Source of the DNA: Variovorax paradoxus
Lineage (GTDB): Bacteria; Pseudomonadota; Gammaproteobacteria; Burkholderiales; Burkholderiaceae_C
DNA length: 64,000 nucleotides
Reading direction: 5' to 3'
Assembly: GCF_000834655.1 (NCBI RefSeq)
Contig: NZ_JXQQ01000075.1
Span: forward strand, 1 to 64,000
The stretch's first letter is position 1; every line of letters starts with the position of its first letter. Both the position numbers and the translations under genes were made by a program. Of the stretch, positions 14,978-23,975 are shown piece after piece. Below the pieces are notes generated by a model. That model was not told the DNA's origin. It made no database searches and saw nothing but the letters and a program-made list of their open reading frames with translations.

Positions 14978-16638
14978 TTCTTGTCGTCCGGTTTGCCGCG
15001 CAGCAGCGACTCGGGATGGCGCTCCAGGTAGTCGGTCAGCACGCGCACCGAGCCCGCGGCGCGGGTCAGCTCCTGCAGCGTCTGGCGCATGTCCTGTTGC
15101 AGCGGCGAATCGTCGGCCAGCGTGCGCTCGGCCGTGTTCACCGTCTTGCGCACGTCCTTCATGGCCGCGGCCAGCTCGGGCGTCACGTCGTTGTTGATGC
15201 GCGTGACGGTCTGCTCGGCGCTGGTGAGCGTCTTGTTGAGCGTGGTCAGCGTGGTGCGCAGGTCGGCTGCGATCTGCTCGTAGGGCACCTTGTTGAGCTT
15301 GCTCGCGATTTCCTGCACCTGCGACTGGATCTCGTCGAGGCTGTTGGGCATCGTGGGCAGCTCGATCGGGCTCTTGGCCAGGTCGATCTTGGCGGGCGGC
15401 GCCTTCGGGAAGAAGTCGAGCGCCACGTAGACCGAGCCGGTCAGCAGGTTGCCGTTGCGCAGCTGGGCGCGCAGGCCCTTCTCGGCCAGGAAGCGCAGGC
15501 GCTCCTGCTGCGTGGCGCGCGATTCGTTCGCGTCGCGCTCGTTGCTGCGGCGGCGCAGGCGGTCGGGATACACCTGCACCAGCACCGGCATGCGGAACTC
15601 GCGCTCGGCGCGGTCGAACTCCACGCCGATCGACTTGACCTCGCCGATCACCACGCCGCGGAAATCGACCGGCGCACCCGGCACGAGGCCGCGCAGCGAC
15701 TGGTTGAAGTACATCAGCAGCGTCTGCGAAGGCCCGTCGGGTTCCTTCATGGCCGCGGCTTCGTCCTGCGCGAGCATGAAGGCGGTGTTTTCCTTGGCGA
15801 GCGGGCCCATCGCGTCCTCGGGCGCCTGGAAGGCGATGCCGCCGAGCAGGATGGTCGCGAGCGACTGCGTGCGCAGCGTGAAGCCGCTGGCGCTCAGCTG
15901 CGCATCGATGCCGCTGGCCTGCCAGAAGCGCGTGTTGACGCCCACGAACTTGTCGTACGGCGCATTGACGAACACGCGCAGCGTGACGCCGCGGCCGTCG
16001 CCGTCGAGCTCGTACGCGGCCACCTGGCCGACCTTGATGCGGCGGAAGTACACGGGCGAGCCCACGTCGAGCGAGCCGATGTCGGTCGCGCGCAGCAGGA
16101 ACTGCTGGCCCGAGGCATCGCGCGTGACGATGGGCGGCGTCTCGAGCCCAGTGAATTCGCCGGCCGTCTCGGTCGCGGTGCCCGCGTCGGCGCCGATGTA
16201 GGCGCCCGACAGCAGCGTGCCCAGGCCGGAGATGCCCGAGGTGTCCAGGCGCGGGCGCACGACCCAGAAGCGCGAGTCCTGCACGGTGAAGGCGTCGGCG
16301 TCCTTGTTCAGCTGCACCAGCACCCGCACGTGCGAGCGGTCGCGCGCCAGGCGCAGGCTCTGCACGAGGCCGATCTGCACGTCCTTGTATTTCACCGCCG
16401 TCTTGCCGGCCTCCAGGCCTTCGGCGGTCTTGAAGGTGAGCACGATCTCGGGGCCGCGCTCCAGGAGGATGCGCGCCACCAGCGTCACGCCCACGAGCGC
16501 AGCCACGATGGGAATCAGCCAGATCAGCGATGGCAGCCACTCGCGGCGGCGCTTGACCTGGGGCTTGGGCAACGGTGGCGCGGACTGGGGCGCGGGGGGC
16601 GCCGGTTTGTCTTGCGGTTGCGGATCTTCTTCACTCAT
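14974..16638 (-). CDS. pqiB: PqiB, MCE-domain intermembrane transport protein
   Basis: 554 residues, close to E. coli PqiB. A Pro-rich cytoplasmic leader is followed by one membrane helix (residues ~37-57, LPSLIWLIPIVAALVG) and then three MCE domains. The first starts at FKTAEGLEAGKTAVKYKDVQIGLV (~69), the second at GSPVYFRRIKVGQVAAYEL (~198) and the third at GAPVDFRRGVVIGEV-like sequence (~325). A long Ala/Thr-rich helical C-terminus (~445-554) would form the periplasmic needle. It spans the periplasm with PqiC. The start is the ATG at 16638, in a 4-bp ATGA overlap with the preceding PqiA gene. Confidence 0.92.
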   Translation of the reverse strand: MSEEDPQPQDKPAPPAPQSAPPLPKPQVKRRREWLPSLIWLIPIVAALVGVTLVARILLERGPEIVLTFKTAEGLEAGKTAVKYKDVQIGLVQSLRLARDRSHVRVLVQLNKDADAFTVQDSRFWVVRPRLDTSGISGLGTLLSGAYIGADAGTATETAGEFTGLETPPIVTRDASGQQFLLRATDIGSLDVGSPVYFRRIKVGQVAAYELDGDGRGVTLRVFVNAPYDKFVGVNTRFWQASGIDAQLSASGFTLRTQSLATILLGGIAFQAPEDAMGPLAKENTAFMLAQDEAAAMKEPDGPSQTLLMYFNQSLRGLVPGAPVDFRGVVIGEVKSIGVEFDRAEREFRMPVLVQVYPDRLRRRSNERDANESRATQQERLRFLAEKGLRAQLRNGNLLTGSVYVALDFFPKAPPAKIDLAKSPIELPTMPNSLDEIQSQVQEIASKLNKVPYEQIAADLRTTLTTLNKTLTSAEQTVTRINNDVTPELAAAMKDVRKTVNTAERTLADDSPLQQDMRQTLQELTRAAGSVRVLTDYLERHPESLLRGKPDDKK

Positions 16639-17375
16639 GCTGCTTGTTCTTCCCTGTTCTCGAAACTCTCTTGCACCGCCTGCGCTTCCTTGCTGTCCCA
16701 GGTGAGCTTCGGATCGAAGCTCAGCGAGGCCAGCATGGTCAGCACCACCACCGAGCCGAAGGCCGCGATGCCCACGCCCGCGGTGATGACCGCGAAGCCC
16801 TGGATCTGCACCAGCCCGGTCAGGAGCGACACCACGAACACGTCGAGCATCGACCAGCGGCCGATGATCTCGATGATGTGATAGAGCTTTGCCCGCTCGT
16901 GCTGGCGCCAGCTGCTCCCGCGCTGGGCCGTCACCACAAGCAAGAAAAGCACCGCCAGCTTGAAGAGGGGCACCAGGAAGCTCGCGATGAAGACGATGGC
17001 GGCCAGCCCGTAGGCGCCCGACACCCAGAAATAGATCACCCCGCTCAGGATGGTGTCGTACTGCGCGCCGAACAGCGTGCGCGTGATCATCACCGGCAGC
17101 AGGTTCGCCGGGATATACATGATGCAGGCCGCGATCAGGAACGCCCAGGTACGCGTGAGGCTCTGCGGCTTGCGCGTATGCAGGTGCGTGTCGCAGCGGC
17201 CGCAGGCATCGCCCTCCTCTCCGCCCTGCCACACGGCTGCGCAGTGCGGGCAGGCCAGGAGACCCAGCGAGGCGGCGGTGGCGACCGGTGCGTCGGGGTC
17301 GTGGGCGGACTCTTCGGCGGCCGGCTGCGCTTCGCGCGGCTTGCGAAACGGAAAGGAACGCGGAAAGAACTTCAT
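16635..17375 (-). CDS. pqiA: PqiA family protein, second half-unit
   Basis: 246 residues, one PqiA unit. A zinc-ribbon-like pair of motifs, CPHC (42-45) and CGRC (58-61), precedes four membrane helices, starting with the FLIAACIMYIPANLLPVM hallmark (~79-96). E. coli PqiA has two such units in a single 417-residue chain; here each unit is its own gene. PqiA is the inner-membrane partner that feeds PqiB. It overlaps pqiB (ATGA, 16635-16638) and the first pqiA (ATGA, 17372-17375), so all four genes are translationally coupled. Confidence 0.9.
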   Translation of the reverse strand: MKFFPRSFPFRKPREAQPAAEESAHDPDAPVATAASLGLLACPHCAAVWQGGEEGDACGRCDTHLHTRKPQSLTRTWAFLIAACIMYIPANLLPVMITRTLFGAQYDTILSGVIYFWVSGAYGLAAIVFIASFLVPLFKLAVLFLLVVTAQRGSSWRQHERAKLYHIIEIIGRWSMLDVFVVSLLTGLVQIQGFAVITAGVGIAAFGSVVVLTMLASLSFDPKLTWDSKEAQAVQESFENREEQAA

Positions 17376-18007
17376 GCGGAAGCCTCTTTCTCCTCGTCGC
17401 CCGCGGCGCGGAAGGTCATCTCCCAGAAGGCGCCCGGGTTGAACGACAGCACCGCCGTCAGCGTGACCGTCAGCGCCATGAAGGCCCAGAGCGCTGGCCC
17501 CGGCACCACGGTCGCCATGCTGGAGAGCTTGACGATCGCCACCAGCACGCCGAGCAAGAAGACTTCGATCATTCCCCAGGGGCGCAGCGACTGCATCATC
17601 CGCACCAGGATTGCGAAGCCCAGCGGCCGATGCTCGCGGCGCAGCGGAATCAGGAGGTAGGCCAGGATGCACAGCTGCAGCAGCGGAAAAAGTATGGTCG
17701 TGGCCAGCACCAGCAGCGCCACCACCGACATGCCCTCGGCCCCCAGCACCACCACCGCGCCGGCCAGCGTGGTCTGGCTGGTGAGGCCCCGCAGCTCGAT
17801 TTCCACGATGGGAAACAGGTTGGCGATGGCGAACATGATGAGGCTCGCCACCGTGAGCGGCAGGATGCGCTGCTGTTGCGATCCGGGGTGCCTGTCCAGC
17901 TCGGTGCCGCAGCGCGGGCACCGGGCCACGTCGCGCGGCGCGAGGGGCGTGCGGGCGTAGACCGCGTCGCAACCCGGGCAGACCACTGTGTCAGGTACTT
18001 CCTTCAT
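17372..18007 (-). CDS. pqiA: PqiA family protein, first half-unit
   Basis: 211 residues with CPGC (10-13) and CPRC (30-33) zinc-ribbon motifs and four membrane helices; the first carries LIMFAIANLFPIVEIE, the family hallmark. It corresponds to the other half of the fused E. coli PqiA. The two half-proteins presumably associate to make the full inner-membrane module. The start is the ATG at 18007 (MKEVPDTVVC), 20 bp downstream of the DHA2-type pump stop, so the whole chain of two MFS pumps and four pqi genes may be one transcript. Confidence 0.9.
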   Translation of the reverse strand: MKEVPDTVVCPGCDAVYARTPLAPRDVARCPRCGTELDRHPGSQQQRILPLTVASLIMFAIANLFPIVEIELRGLTSQTTLAGAVVVLGAEGMSVVALLVLATTILFPLLQLCILAYLLIPLRREHRPLGFAILVRMMQSLRPWGMIEVFLLGVLVAIVKLSSMATVVPGPALWAFMALTVTLTAVLSFNPGAFWEMTFRAAGDEEKEASA

Positions 18008-18027
18008 GGGGCCGTACCCTACCCTAT

Positions 18028-19488
18028 TCAGTGGTGCGGGCTTGTCGTCTTCAATCGCAGACTGCTGAAGACCGCCGCCACCGCTGCGCAGCAGGCGGCC
18101 AGCACCAGCGCCACCACAGGGCCGTGCCCGCCGTGCGGGCTCCAGACACTGAAAACACCCGCCAGCACCACCGCGCCCAAGGTCTGGCCCGTCAGCCGGG
18201 CCGTGCCCAGCATGCCGCTGGCCGCACCGCTTCGGTGCGCGGGCGGGGAGCTGACGATGGTGTGGTTGTTGGGCGACTGGAAGAGCCCGAAGCCCAGGCC
18301 GCACAGCGCCATGCGCCAAGCGATGTCGGCATTGCCCGGGTGTGCCGGCAGCGCGGCCAGCAGCGCAAGGCCCGTGGCCAGCAGGCCCAGGCCGATGCCG
18401 CCGAGCAGGCCATCGGGATATTTGCCGATCAGCTTCCCCGCGATGGGCGCCATCACCACGATGGCCAGCGGCCACGCGGTGATGAGCAGGCCCGCCTCGA
18501 TGTGGCTGCGCCCGTACACGTCCAGCAGCAGGAACGGCAGCGCGATGTACGCCAGCATCTGCGCGCAGAACGCGGCCACCGAGGTGCCCATGGACAGCGC
18601 GAACACCGGAATGCGCAAGAGGTCGATGGGAAAAAGCGGCACCGCCTGCGTGCGCTGGCGCCGCAGGTACACGAAGCCCACGGCGACCCCGGCCAGCAGG
18701 ATGGCCCAGGCCGACCAGTGGCTTCCGCCGCCCCCCACGCTTGCTTCGCCGCCTTCGCGCACGCCCAGCCGGTCCACGCCCAGGAACACCAGCGAGAACA
18801 TCAGCACGTTCAGCGTCACGTCGACGGGCGAGAACCTGAGCCCCGCCGCCGGCGCCACGCGGTTGAACGGCAGCGCCTTCATGCCGAGCGCGAAGGTGAC
18901 GATGCCCAGCGGCACGTTGATCGCGAAGAGCCAGGGCCACGAGGCCACCGAGAGAATCGCGGCCGCCACCGAGGGCCCGGCCACCGAAGACGTGGCGACC
19001 ACCAGCGAATTGATGGCCATGCCCTTGCCCAGTTGCGACGACGGGTACACGAGCCGCACCAGCGCCGCGTTGACGCTCATGATCCCGGCCGCGCCCAGGC
19101 CCTGGAAGGCACGCGCCGCGATCAGCGTGCCGAGCGAGTTGGCGAAGGTGGCCGCCAGCGACGACAGCGCGAACACCGCCATGCCCACGAGGTACACGCG
19201 CCGGTAGCCCACGAGGTCGCCCAGCGAGGCCAGCGGCAGCAGCATGACCAGCGTGGCGATCTGGTAGGCGTTGACCACCCAGATCGCCTGCGAGGGGCTG
19301 GCCTGCAGTTCGCGCGCGATGCCGGGCAGCGCCAGGTTGACGATGGTGCCGTCCAGCACCGCGACGATCAGCCCGAGGATGATGACCAGCATGGCCCAGC
19401 CGCGCTCGGGCGAGGCCAGGCCGTCGATGGGCTTCAGGGTGTTTTCTTCGGCGCTTGCCAGTGCGGCGCCTGGATGTATCGAGCTCAC
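18028..19488 (-). CDS. MFS transporter, DHA2 type
   Basis: 486 residues, about 14 membrane segments. TM1 carries AVLDGTIVNLALPGIARELQ (~residues 37-56) and motif A is GDLVGYRRVYLVG (~87-99); both are DHA2 signatures for drug/H+ antiport. A Gly-rich loop (SVGGGGS) splits the middle. The start is a GTG at 19488 (VSSIHPG), chosen because it overlaps the stop of the upstream Bcr-type pump as GTGA and has AGGAAG in front; no suitable ATG lies nearby. Two different efflux pumps and the pqi envelope system in one run suggest a joint response to membrane-active compounds. Confidence 0.87.
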   Translation of the reverse strand: MSSIHPGAALASAEENTLKPIDGLASPERGWAMLVIILGLIVAVLDGTIVNLALPGIARELQASPSQAIWVVNAYQIATLVMLLPLASLGDLVGYRRVYLVGMAVFALSSLAATFANSLGTLIAARAFQGLGAAGIMSVNAALVRLVYPSSQLGKGMAINSLVVATSSVAGPSVAAAILSVASWPWLFAINVPLGIVTFALGMKALPFNRVAPAAGLRFSPVDVTLNVLMFSLVFLGVDRLGVREGGEASVGGGGSHWSAWAILLAGVAVGFVYLRRQRTQAVPLFPIDLLRIPVFALSMGTSVAAFCAQMLAYIALPFLLLDVYGRSHIEAGLLITAWPLAIVVMAPIAGKLIGKYPDGLLGGIGLGLLATGLALLAALPAHPGNADIAWRMALCGLGFGLFQSPNNHTIVSSPPAHRSGAASGMLGTARLTGQTLGAVVLAGVFSVWSPHGGHGPVVALVLAACCAAVAAVFSSLRLKTTSPHH

Positions 19489-20699
19489 GCTTCCTGCGTC
19501 CTTCGTGTGGGTTCGGAGCGCACGCTGCCCAGCGTGAGCCATGTCAGCACCAGCGCGATGAGTGCGCCGGCGGCCATGCCGGCCACCATCGGCAGCGGCC
19601 GGCCATCGGTGAAGAAGCCGACCACCGCCATCGCCAGCGCACCGGTCAGCATCTGCAGCGTGCCGAGCAGCGCCGACGCGGTGCCGGCGATGGCGCCGTG
19701 CATCTCGAGCGCCAGCACGCCCGTGGTCGGGATCACAAGGCCCATGAAGCCCGAGGCGATGAAGTACAGGACGATGAGCACCCAGATGCTGTCGCCGCCC
19801 ATTGCGAAGTAGGCAAACATCGCGACCATCGCCGCGCCGCAGCACACCACGCCGAACTTCACGAGGTTCACCAGCCCGTAGCGCTCGCCGAGCGAGCCGG
19901 TGAACTGCGAGGCGCCGATGAAGGCGGCCGCGTTCACGCCGAAGGCCACGCTGTAGAGCGCGGGCGAGAGGCCGTAGTGGTCGATCATCACGAACGACGA
20001 ATTGGCCAGGTAGGTGAAGAAGCCCGCCATCGCGAAGCTGCCGATGAACACGAGCCCGAGGTAATGCGAATCGCGCAGAAGCAGCCAGTAGGCCGAGAGC
20101 GCGCTGCCCAGGCTGCTCTCGACGCGCTCCGAGGCCGGCCGGGTTTCGTCGAGCAGCTTGACCATCATCGCGAGGCCCGCCACCGCGGCGATGGTCACCG
20201 CCCAGAACACGCCGCGCCAGCCCGCCACTGCGATGACCGCGCTGCCCGCGAGCGGCGCGAGGATCGGCGACACGCTGAACACCAGCATCAGCAGCGACAT
20301 CAGCCGCGCGGCGTCGGTGCCGGTGTGCAGGTCGCGCACCACGGCGCGGGGAATCGCCATGCCGGCCGCGGCGCCCAGGCCCTGGATGAACCGCAGCACG
20401 ATCAGCGTCTGGATGTCGGTGGCGAGGGCGCAGCCCACGCTGGCCAGCGCAAAGAGCACCAGGCCGGCATACAGCGGCGGCTTGCGCCCGACCATGTCGG
20501 AGATCGGCCCGTAGAGCAGCTGGCCCGCGCCGAGCGACAGGAAGAACGCCGTGAGGCTCATCTGCACCGCACCGATGTCGGCGCGCAGGCTCTGCCCGAT
20601 GGCGGGCAGCGCGGGCAGGTACATGTCGATGGCGAAGGGCCCGATGGCCGAGAGCAGGCCCAGCAGCAGGGCCATCTTGAAGAAGGGGGAAGAACGCAT
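19485..20699 (-). CDS. Bcr/CflA family multidrug efflux MFS transporter
   Basis: 404 residues and 12 membrane segments. Family features are IGPFAIDMYLPALPAIGQSL in TM1 (~residues 19-38), GQLLYGPISDMVGRKPPLYAG (motif A, ~59-79), FIQGLGAAAGMAIPRAVVRDL (~104-124) and PILAPLAGSAVIAVAGWRGVFW (~146-167). Bcr-type pumps export sulfonamides, bicyclomycin and similar compounds. It ends in a GTGA overlap with the next pump. 71 bp separate it from the LLM monooxygenase upstream, so it may or may not be in the same operon. Confidence 0.92.
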   Translation of the reverse strand: MRSSPFFKMALLLGLLSAIGPFAIDMYLPALPAIGQSLRADIGAVQMSLTAFFLSLGAGQLLYGPISDMVGRKPPLYAGLVLFALASVGCALATDIQTLIVLRFIQGLGAAAGMAIPRAVVRDLHTGTDAARLMSLLMLVFSVSPILAPLAGSAVIAVAGWRGVFWAVTIAAVAGLAMMVKLLDETRPASERVESSLGSALSAYWLLLRDSHYLGLVFIGSFAMAGFFTYLANSSFVMIDHYGLSPALYSVAFGVNAAAFIGASQFTGSLGERYGLVNLVKFGVVCCGAAMVAMFAYFAMGGDSIWVLIVLYFIASGFMGLVIPTTGVLALEMHGAIAGTASALLGTLQMLTGALAMAVVGFFTDGRPLPMVAGMAAGALIALVLTWLTLGSVRSEPTRRTQEA

Positions 20700-20770
20700 T
20701 GGCCTGATTGTCGCCAAGCGCGGCAATCGGCGCCCGCGTGGGGTCGGTTGCCTGCGGGCCCCGTCCGGTG

Positions 20771-22102
20771 CTAATTCGGGGGAAAGAATCGGTTGGCAGG
20801 CCGGGGCAAACCAAGGTTCTCGCGCAGGGTACGACCTTCGTATTCGCGCCGGAAGATGCCCCGGCGCTGCAGCTCGGGCACCACCTTGTCGACGAAGACG
20901 TCGAGCCCGCCCGGCAGCCAGGGGAACATCACGTTGAAACCGTCGGAGCCCTCGGTCTCCAGCCACTCCTGCATCTCGTCGGTGATGGTCTGCGGCGTGC
21001 CGACGAAGGCAAGGCCGCCGTAGCCGCCCAGGCGCTGCGCGAGCTGGCGCACCGTGAGGCCCTCGCTGCGGGCCAGCTCGATCACGCGGGCGCGGCTGCT
21101 CTGGCCGGCGTTGGTCGCGGGCACGTCGGGCAGCGGCGCATCGGGGTCGAACTTCGAGGCGTCGTGGCCGAGCTGGATCGAGAGCGAGGCGATGGCGCTG
21201 TCGTAGTGCACCAGGCTGTCGAGCCTCGCGCGGATGGCACGGGCTTCGTCGACCGTGTCGCCGACCACCACGAAGGCCGCGGGCAGTATCTTGAGGTGGT
21301 CCGGCTCGCGTCCGAGCCTGCGCATGCGGCCCTTGATGTCGGCATAGAAGCTTTGCGCTGCAGCCAGCGTACCCGACGCCGCGAAGATCGCCTCGGCGGT
21401 TTCCGCCGCGAGCTGCCGCCCTGCTTCCGACGCGCCCGCCTGCACGATCAGCGGCCAACCCTGCATCGGCCGCGCGATGTGCAGCGGACCGCGCACCGAG
21501 AGGTACTTGCCCTTGTGGTCGAGCACATGGAGCTTCGCGGGGTCGAAGAAGCGGCCGCTTTCGGCGTCGCGCTCGAAGGCGTCGTCGGCCCAGCTGTCCC
21601 ACAGGCCCGTGACCACGTCGAAGAACTCTCGGGCACGGGCATAGCGCTCGTCGTGTTCCATGTGGTCGTCGCGGCCGAAATTCAGCGCCGCGTCGGGGTT
21701 GGAGGTGGTCACGATGTTCCAGCCCGCGCGGCCTTCGCTCAAATGGTCCAGCGAGGCGAAACGGCGTGCGATGTGGAAGGGCTCGTCGAAGGTGGTTGAT
21801 GCGGTGGCCACCAGCCCGATGTGCCTGGTGTGCTGCGCCAATGCAGACAGCAGCGTGAACGGCTCGAACGAGGTGACCGTATGGCTGCGCTGCAGTGCCT
21901 CGATGGGCATGTTCAGCACGGCCAGGTGGTCGGCCATGAAGAAGGCATCGAAGCGGCCGCGCTCCAGCGTCTGTGCCAGTTGCTTCAGGTGCCCGAAGTT
22001 GAAGTTGGCGTCGCGCCAGGCGCCCGGATAGCGCCATGCGCCGGTGTGGATGCTGACCGGGCGCATGAACGCGCCCAGCCGCAGCTGCTTGCCCGAGCTC
22101 AT
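20771..22102 (-). CDS. LLM-class FMN-dependent monooxygenase, NtaA/DmoA/SnaA type
   Basis: 443 residues. The opening LGAFMRPVSIHTGAWRYP, GRFDAFFMADHLAV (~48-61), LVATASTTFDEPFHIARRFASLDHLSEGRAGWNIVTTSN (~96-134) and the central QAGASEAGRQLAAETAEAIF are all hallmarks of the NtaA/DmoA/SnaA branch. These enzymes use FMNH2 supplied by a partner reductase to oxygenate substrates such as nitrilotriacetate or dimethyl sulfide. No flavin reductase is encoded next to it. It starts 4 bp after the CmcJ-like gene, so the two are coupled. The substrate is unknown. Confidence 0.9.
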   Translation of the reverse strand: MSSGKQLRLGAFMRPVSIHTGAWRYPGAWRDANFNFGHLKQLAQTLERGRFDAFFMADHLAVLNMPIEALQRSHTVTSFEPFTLLSALAQHTRHIGLVATASTTFDEPFHIARRFASLDHLSEGRAGWNIVTTSNPDAALNFGRDDHMEHDERYARAREFFDVVTGLWDSWADDAFERDAESGRFFDPAKLHVLDHKGKYLSVRGPLHIARPMQGWPLIVQAGASEAGRQLAAETAEAIFAASGTLAAAQSFYADIKGRMRRLGREPDHLKILPAAFVVVGDTVDEARAIRARLDSLVHYDSAIASLSIQLGHDASKFDPDAPLPDVPATNAGQSSRARVIELARSEGLTVRQLAQRLGGYGGLAFVGTPQTITDEMQEWLETEGSDGFNVMFPWLPGGLDVFVDKVVPELQRRGIFRREYEGRTLRENLGLPRPANRFFPPN

Positions 22103-22106
22103 GGCG

Positions 22107-22964
22107 TCATTCGGCCGGCCAGAACACCAGCGCGCGCAACTCGATGCTGCGGCGCGGCGGTGCTTCGCGGGCGCCGGTCGGGTCTTCGAACGCGGTGTGC
22201 GCGGTGAAGCGCGCGGTGCCGTCTTCGCGGGAGTCGTAGATCTTCAGCAGCAGCGCCTCGTCGGGCCGCAGGCGCGGGAACCAGTACCACTGGTGCCTGG
22301 GGTTCCAGGTGAAGGAGTAGGTCTCGCCCACCTTGTCGGGGTAGACCAGGTCGCTGGGCACCATGTCCTCGAACGCGATGGAGCGCGCATCGCACAGCGC
22401 GAGCGGCAGGCGCTCCACGGTGGCCAGCGGGCGCCACAGGTTGATGATGGCGAAGCGGTGCTTCAGGCGCTCCTCGGCTTCGTCGGGCGGCAGGTGGGCG
22501 CGCACGCGGCGCGGTGCGGAGACGAAGGTCTGGTCGTTGTGCACCCGGCGCACTGGCTCGCGCAGTTCGGCCGTGCGGCGCGAGCCCTGCGCGCTGTCGC
22601 GCAGCGTGTGGTCGAAGACCACGATCTTCTCGGCGCCCGTCACGTCGCGCAGCAACGCCTCGGCCTCGCGGTAGTAGATATCGCGGATCGCCCCGTCGTG
22701 CGAGAAATCGGCGACCACGCTGCGGTGCGAGATCTGCGTGAAGCCGCTGCGGTCGAGCGAGAGTTCGCGCAGCGCCACGAGCGGGCGGCCATCGCGGATG
22801 TTCACGCGGCGCGGCTCCAGCTCGCCGGTCACCCATGGCACGCCCGGCGGCGGCTCGAAGGTGTAGCTCACCGGCCTGCCCTGCCCCGCCTTCAGGTAAT
22901 TCACCTCGCCTTCGACGAAGGGGAGATTGGCGGCCACCAGGTTGTCGTTCGATGCGGTGCCCAT
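22107..22964 (-). CDS. CmcJ/NvfI-like family oxidoreductase
   Basis: 285 residues. It resembles the CmcJ/GA4-desaturase-like group: VNYLKAGQGRPVSYTFEPPPG near the N-terminus, VVADFSHDGAIRDIYYREAEALL (~105-127), VVFDHTLRDS (~134-143), VHNDQTF (~161-167) with a conserved His-Asn-Asp, and LKHRFAIINLWRP. The His/Asp pattern is compatible with a non-haem iron site. Relatives act on antibiotic or terpenoid precursors in Streptomyces and fungi; the role in Proteobacteria is not established. The ATG at 22964 is used because upstream sequence is non-homologous. Middle gene of the SDR/CmcJ/LLM operon. Confidence 0.75.
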   Translation of the reverse strand: MGTASNDNLVAANLPFVEGEVNYLKAGQGRPVSYTFEPPPGVPWVTGELEPRRVNIRDGRPLVALRELSLDRSGFTQISHRSVVADFSHDGAIRDIYYREAEALLRDVTGAEKIVVFDHTLRDSAQGSRRTAELREPVRRVHNDQTFVSAPRRVRAHLPPDEAEERLKHRFAIINLWRPLATVERLPLALCDARSIAFEDMVPSDLVYPDKVGETYSFTWNPRHQWYWFPRLRPDEALLLKIYDSREDGTARFTAHTAFEDPTGAREAPPRRSIELRALVFWPAE

Positions 22965-22977
22965 GCGGCATGACTCC

Positions 22978-23775
22978 TCAGAAGGGTTCCTTGAACGGGC
23001 GCAGGTCGAGTTCCTGCGTCCACGCGCTGCGGTGCTGCACATGCAGCTGCCAGTAGTTCTCGGCGATGGCATCCAGTTGCAGCAGGCCGTCGTCGCCCGC
23101 CTGCGCCACGCGTTGCGGTGCGTTGCTGCGCAGGCGCTCGCCGTCGATGCCGCCATCGATCACCACGTGCGCCACATGAATGCCCTGCGGGCCGAATTCG
23201 CGCGCCAGGCTCTGGCTGAGCGAGCGCAGGCTGGCCTTGGCCGCGGCGAACGCTGCGAACGGCGGCTTGCCGCGCAGGGCGGCCGTTGCGCCGGTGAACA
23301 GCAGGCTGCCGCGCGCCTTGGGTGCGGTGGCCTCGAAGCCGTTGGCCAGAAGGCCCTGCAAGGCTTCGCGCGCGAAGATGAAACCGCCCAGCGCGCTCGT
23401 GCGCCAGGCCTGCGTGAACTGGTCGACCGAGATCTCCAGCGTCGGCGCGCGCACCGCGCTCGCGGCATTGAAGATCGCCACCGACAGCGGTCCCAACGCC
23501 TTCACGCGCTGCGCGATGCCGTGGATCTCGGCTTCGCTGGCCACGTCGCCGGCGAACACCTGGGCGCGCCCGCCGGCCGCTTCGATTTCGGCGGCCACCG
23601 CGGCGAGCTGCGCCTGGGTGCGGCCGGTCAGCGCAACGACGAATCTCTCGGCGGCGAAGCGCCGAGCGAGCGCGGCGCCCAGGCCCGCGCTGGCGCCGAC
23701 ACCGGCGATCCAGGCTACCGGCGACGGGCCGGAATCGGACGAAGAGACAGGGGATGAAGCAGTGACTGGAGGCAT
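22978..23775 (-). CDS. SDR family protein lacking the catalytic tyrosine
   Basis: 265 residues with a Rossmann fold: IAGVGASAGLGAALARRFA (~23-41) is the Gly-rich nucleotide loop, ALTGRTQAQLAA follows, and VAIFNAASAV replaces the usual NNAG. The classical YxxxK is FAAAK (FAAFAAAKASLRS), so Tyr is Phe, and the catalytic Ser region reads LLFTGATAALRG, without Ser. This subfamily is common in Proteobacteria. It may bind NAD(P) without normal SDR chemistry, or use another mechanism. First gene of the operon with the CmcJ-like and LLM enzymes (13-bp gap). It is divergent from the M48 peptidase. Confidence 0.85.
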   Translation of the reverse strand: MPPVTASSPVSSSDSGPSPVAWIAGVGASAGLGAALARRFAAERFVVALTGRTQAQLAAVAAEIEAAGGRAQVFAGDVASEAEIHGIAQRVKALGPLSVAIFNAASAVRAPTLEISVDQFTQAWRTSALGGFIFAREALQGLLANGFEATAPKARGSLLFTGATAALRGKPPFAAFAAAKASLRSLSQSLAREFGPQGIHVAHVVIDGGIDGERLRSNAPQRVAQAGDDGLLQLDAIAENYWQLHVQHRSAWTQELDLRPFKEPF

Positions 23776-23975
23776 AGGTGAGGCCGAAGGCTATACCTGC
23801 GCCAAGTGGCTTGGAACGATGCAAAAGCGATAACCTTATTCGCTGGCTGGTCGGCGGCCGCACGCGCTTGACGTGTCACGGAATTTCACGGCGACACGAT
23901 CGGCGGATACGCTATCGGCTTCCCGGACCGCTTCCACAACAACTCACAGCATTTGCCATCCAGGAGGAGTTACCC
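23776..23975. promoter_or_regulatory. divergent intergenic region, SDR operon / M48 peptidase
   Basis: 200 bp. A TTGACG hexamer (23867-23872) could be a -35 for the peptidase. It overlaps the inverted repeat CGTGTC-N15-GACACG (23871-23876 and 23892-23897), a possible regulator site. The -10 is not convincing. A strong ribosome site, AGGAGGAG, lies just ahead of the ATG at 23976. Confidence 0.3.
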
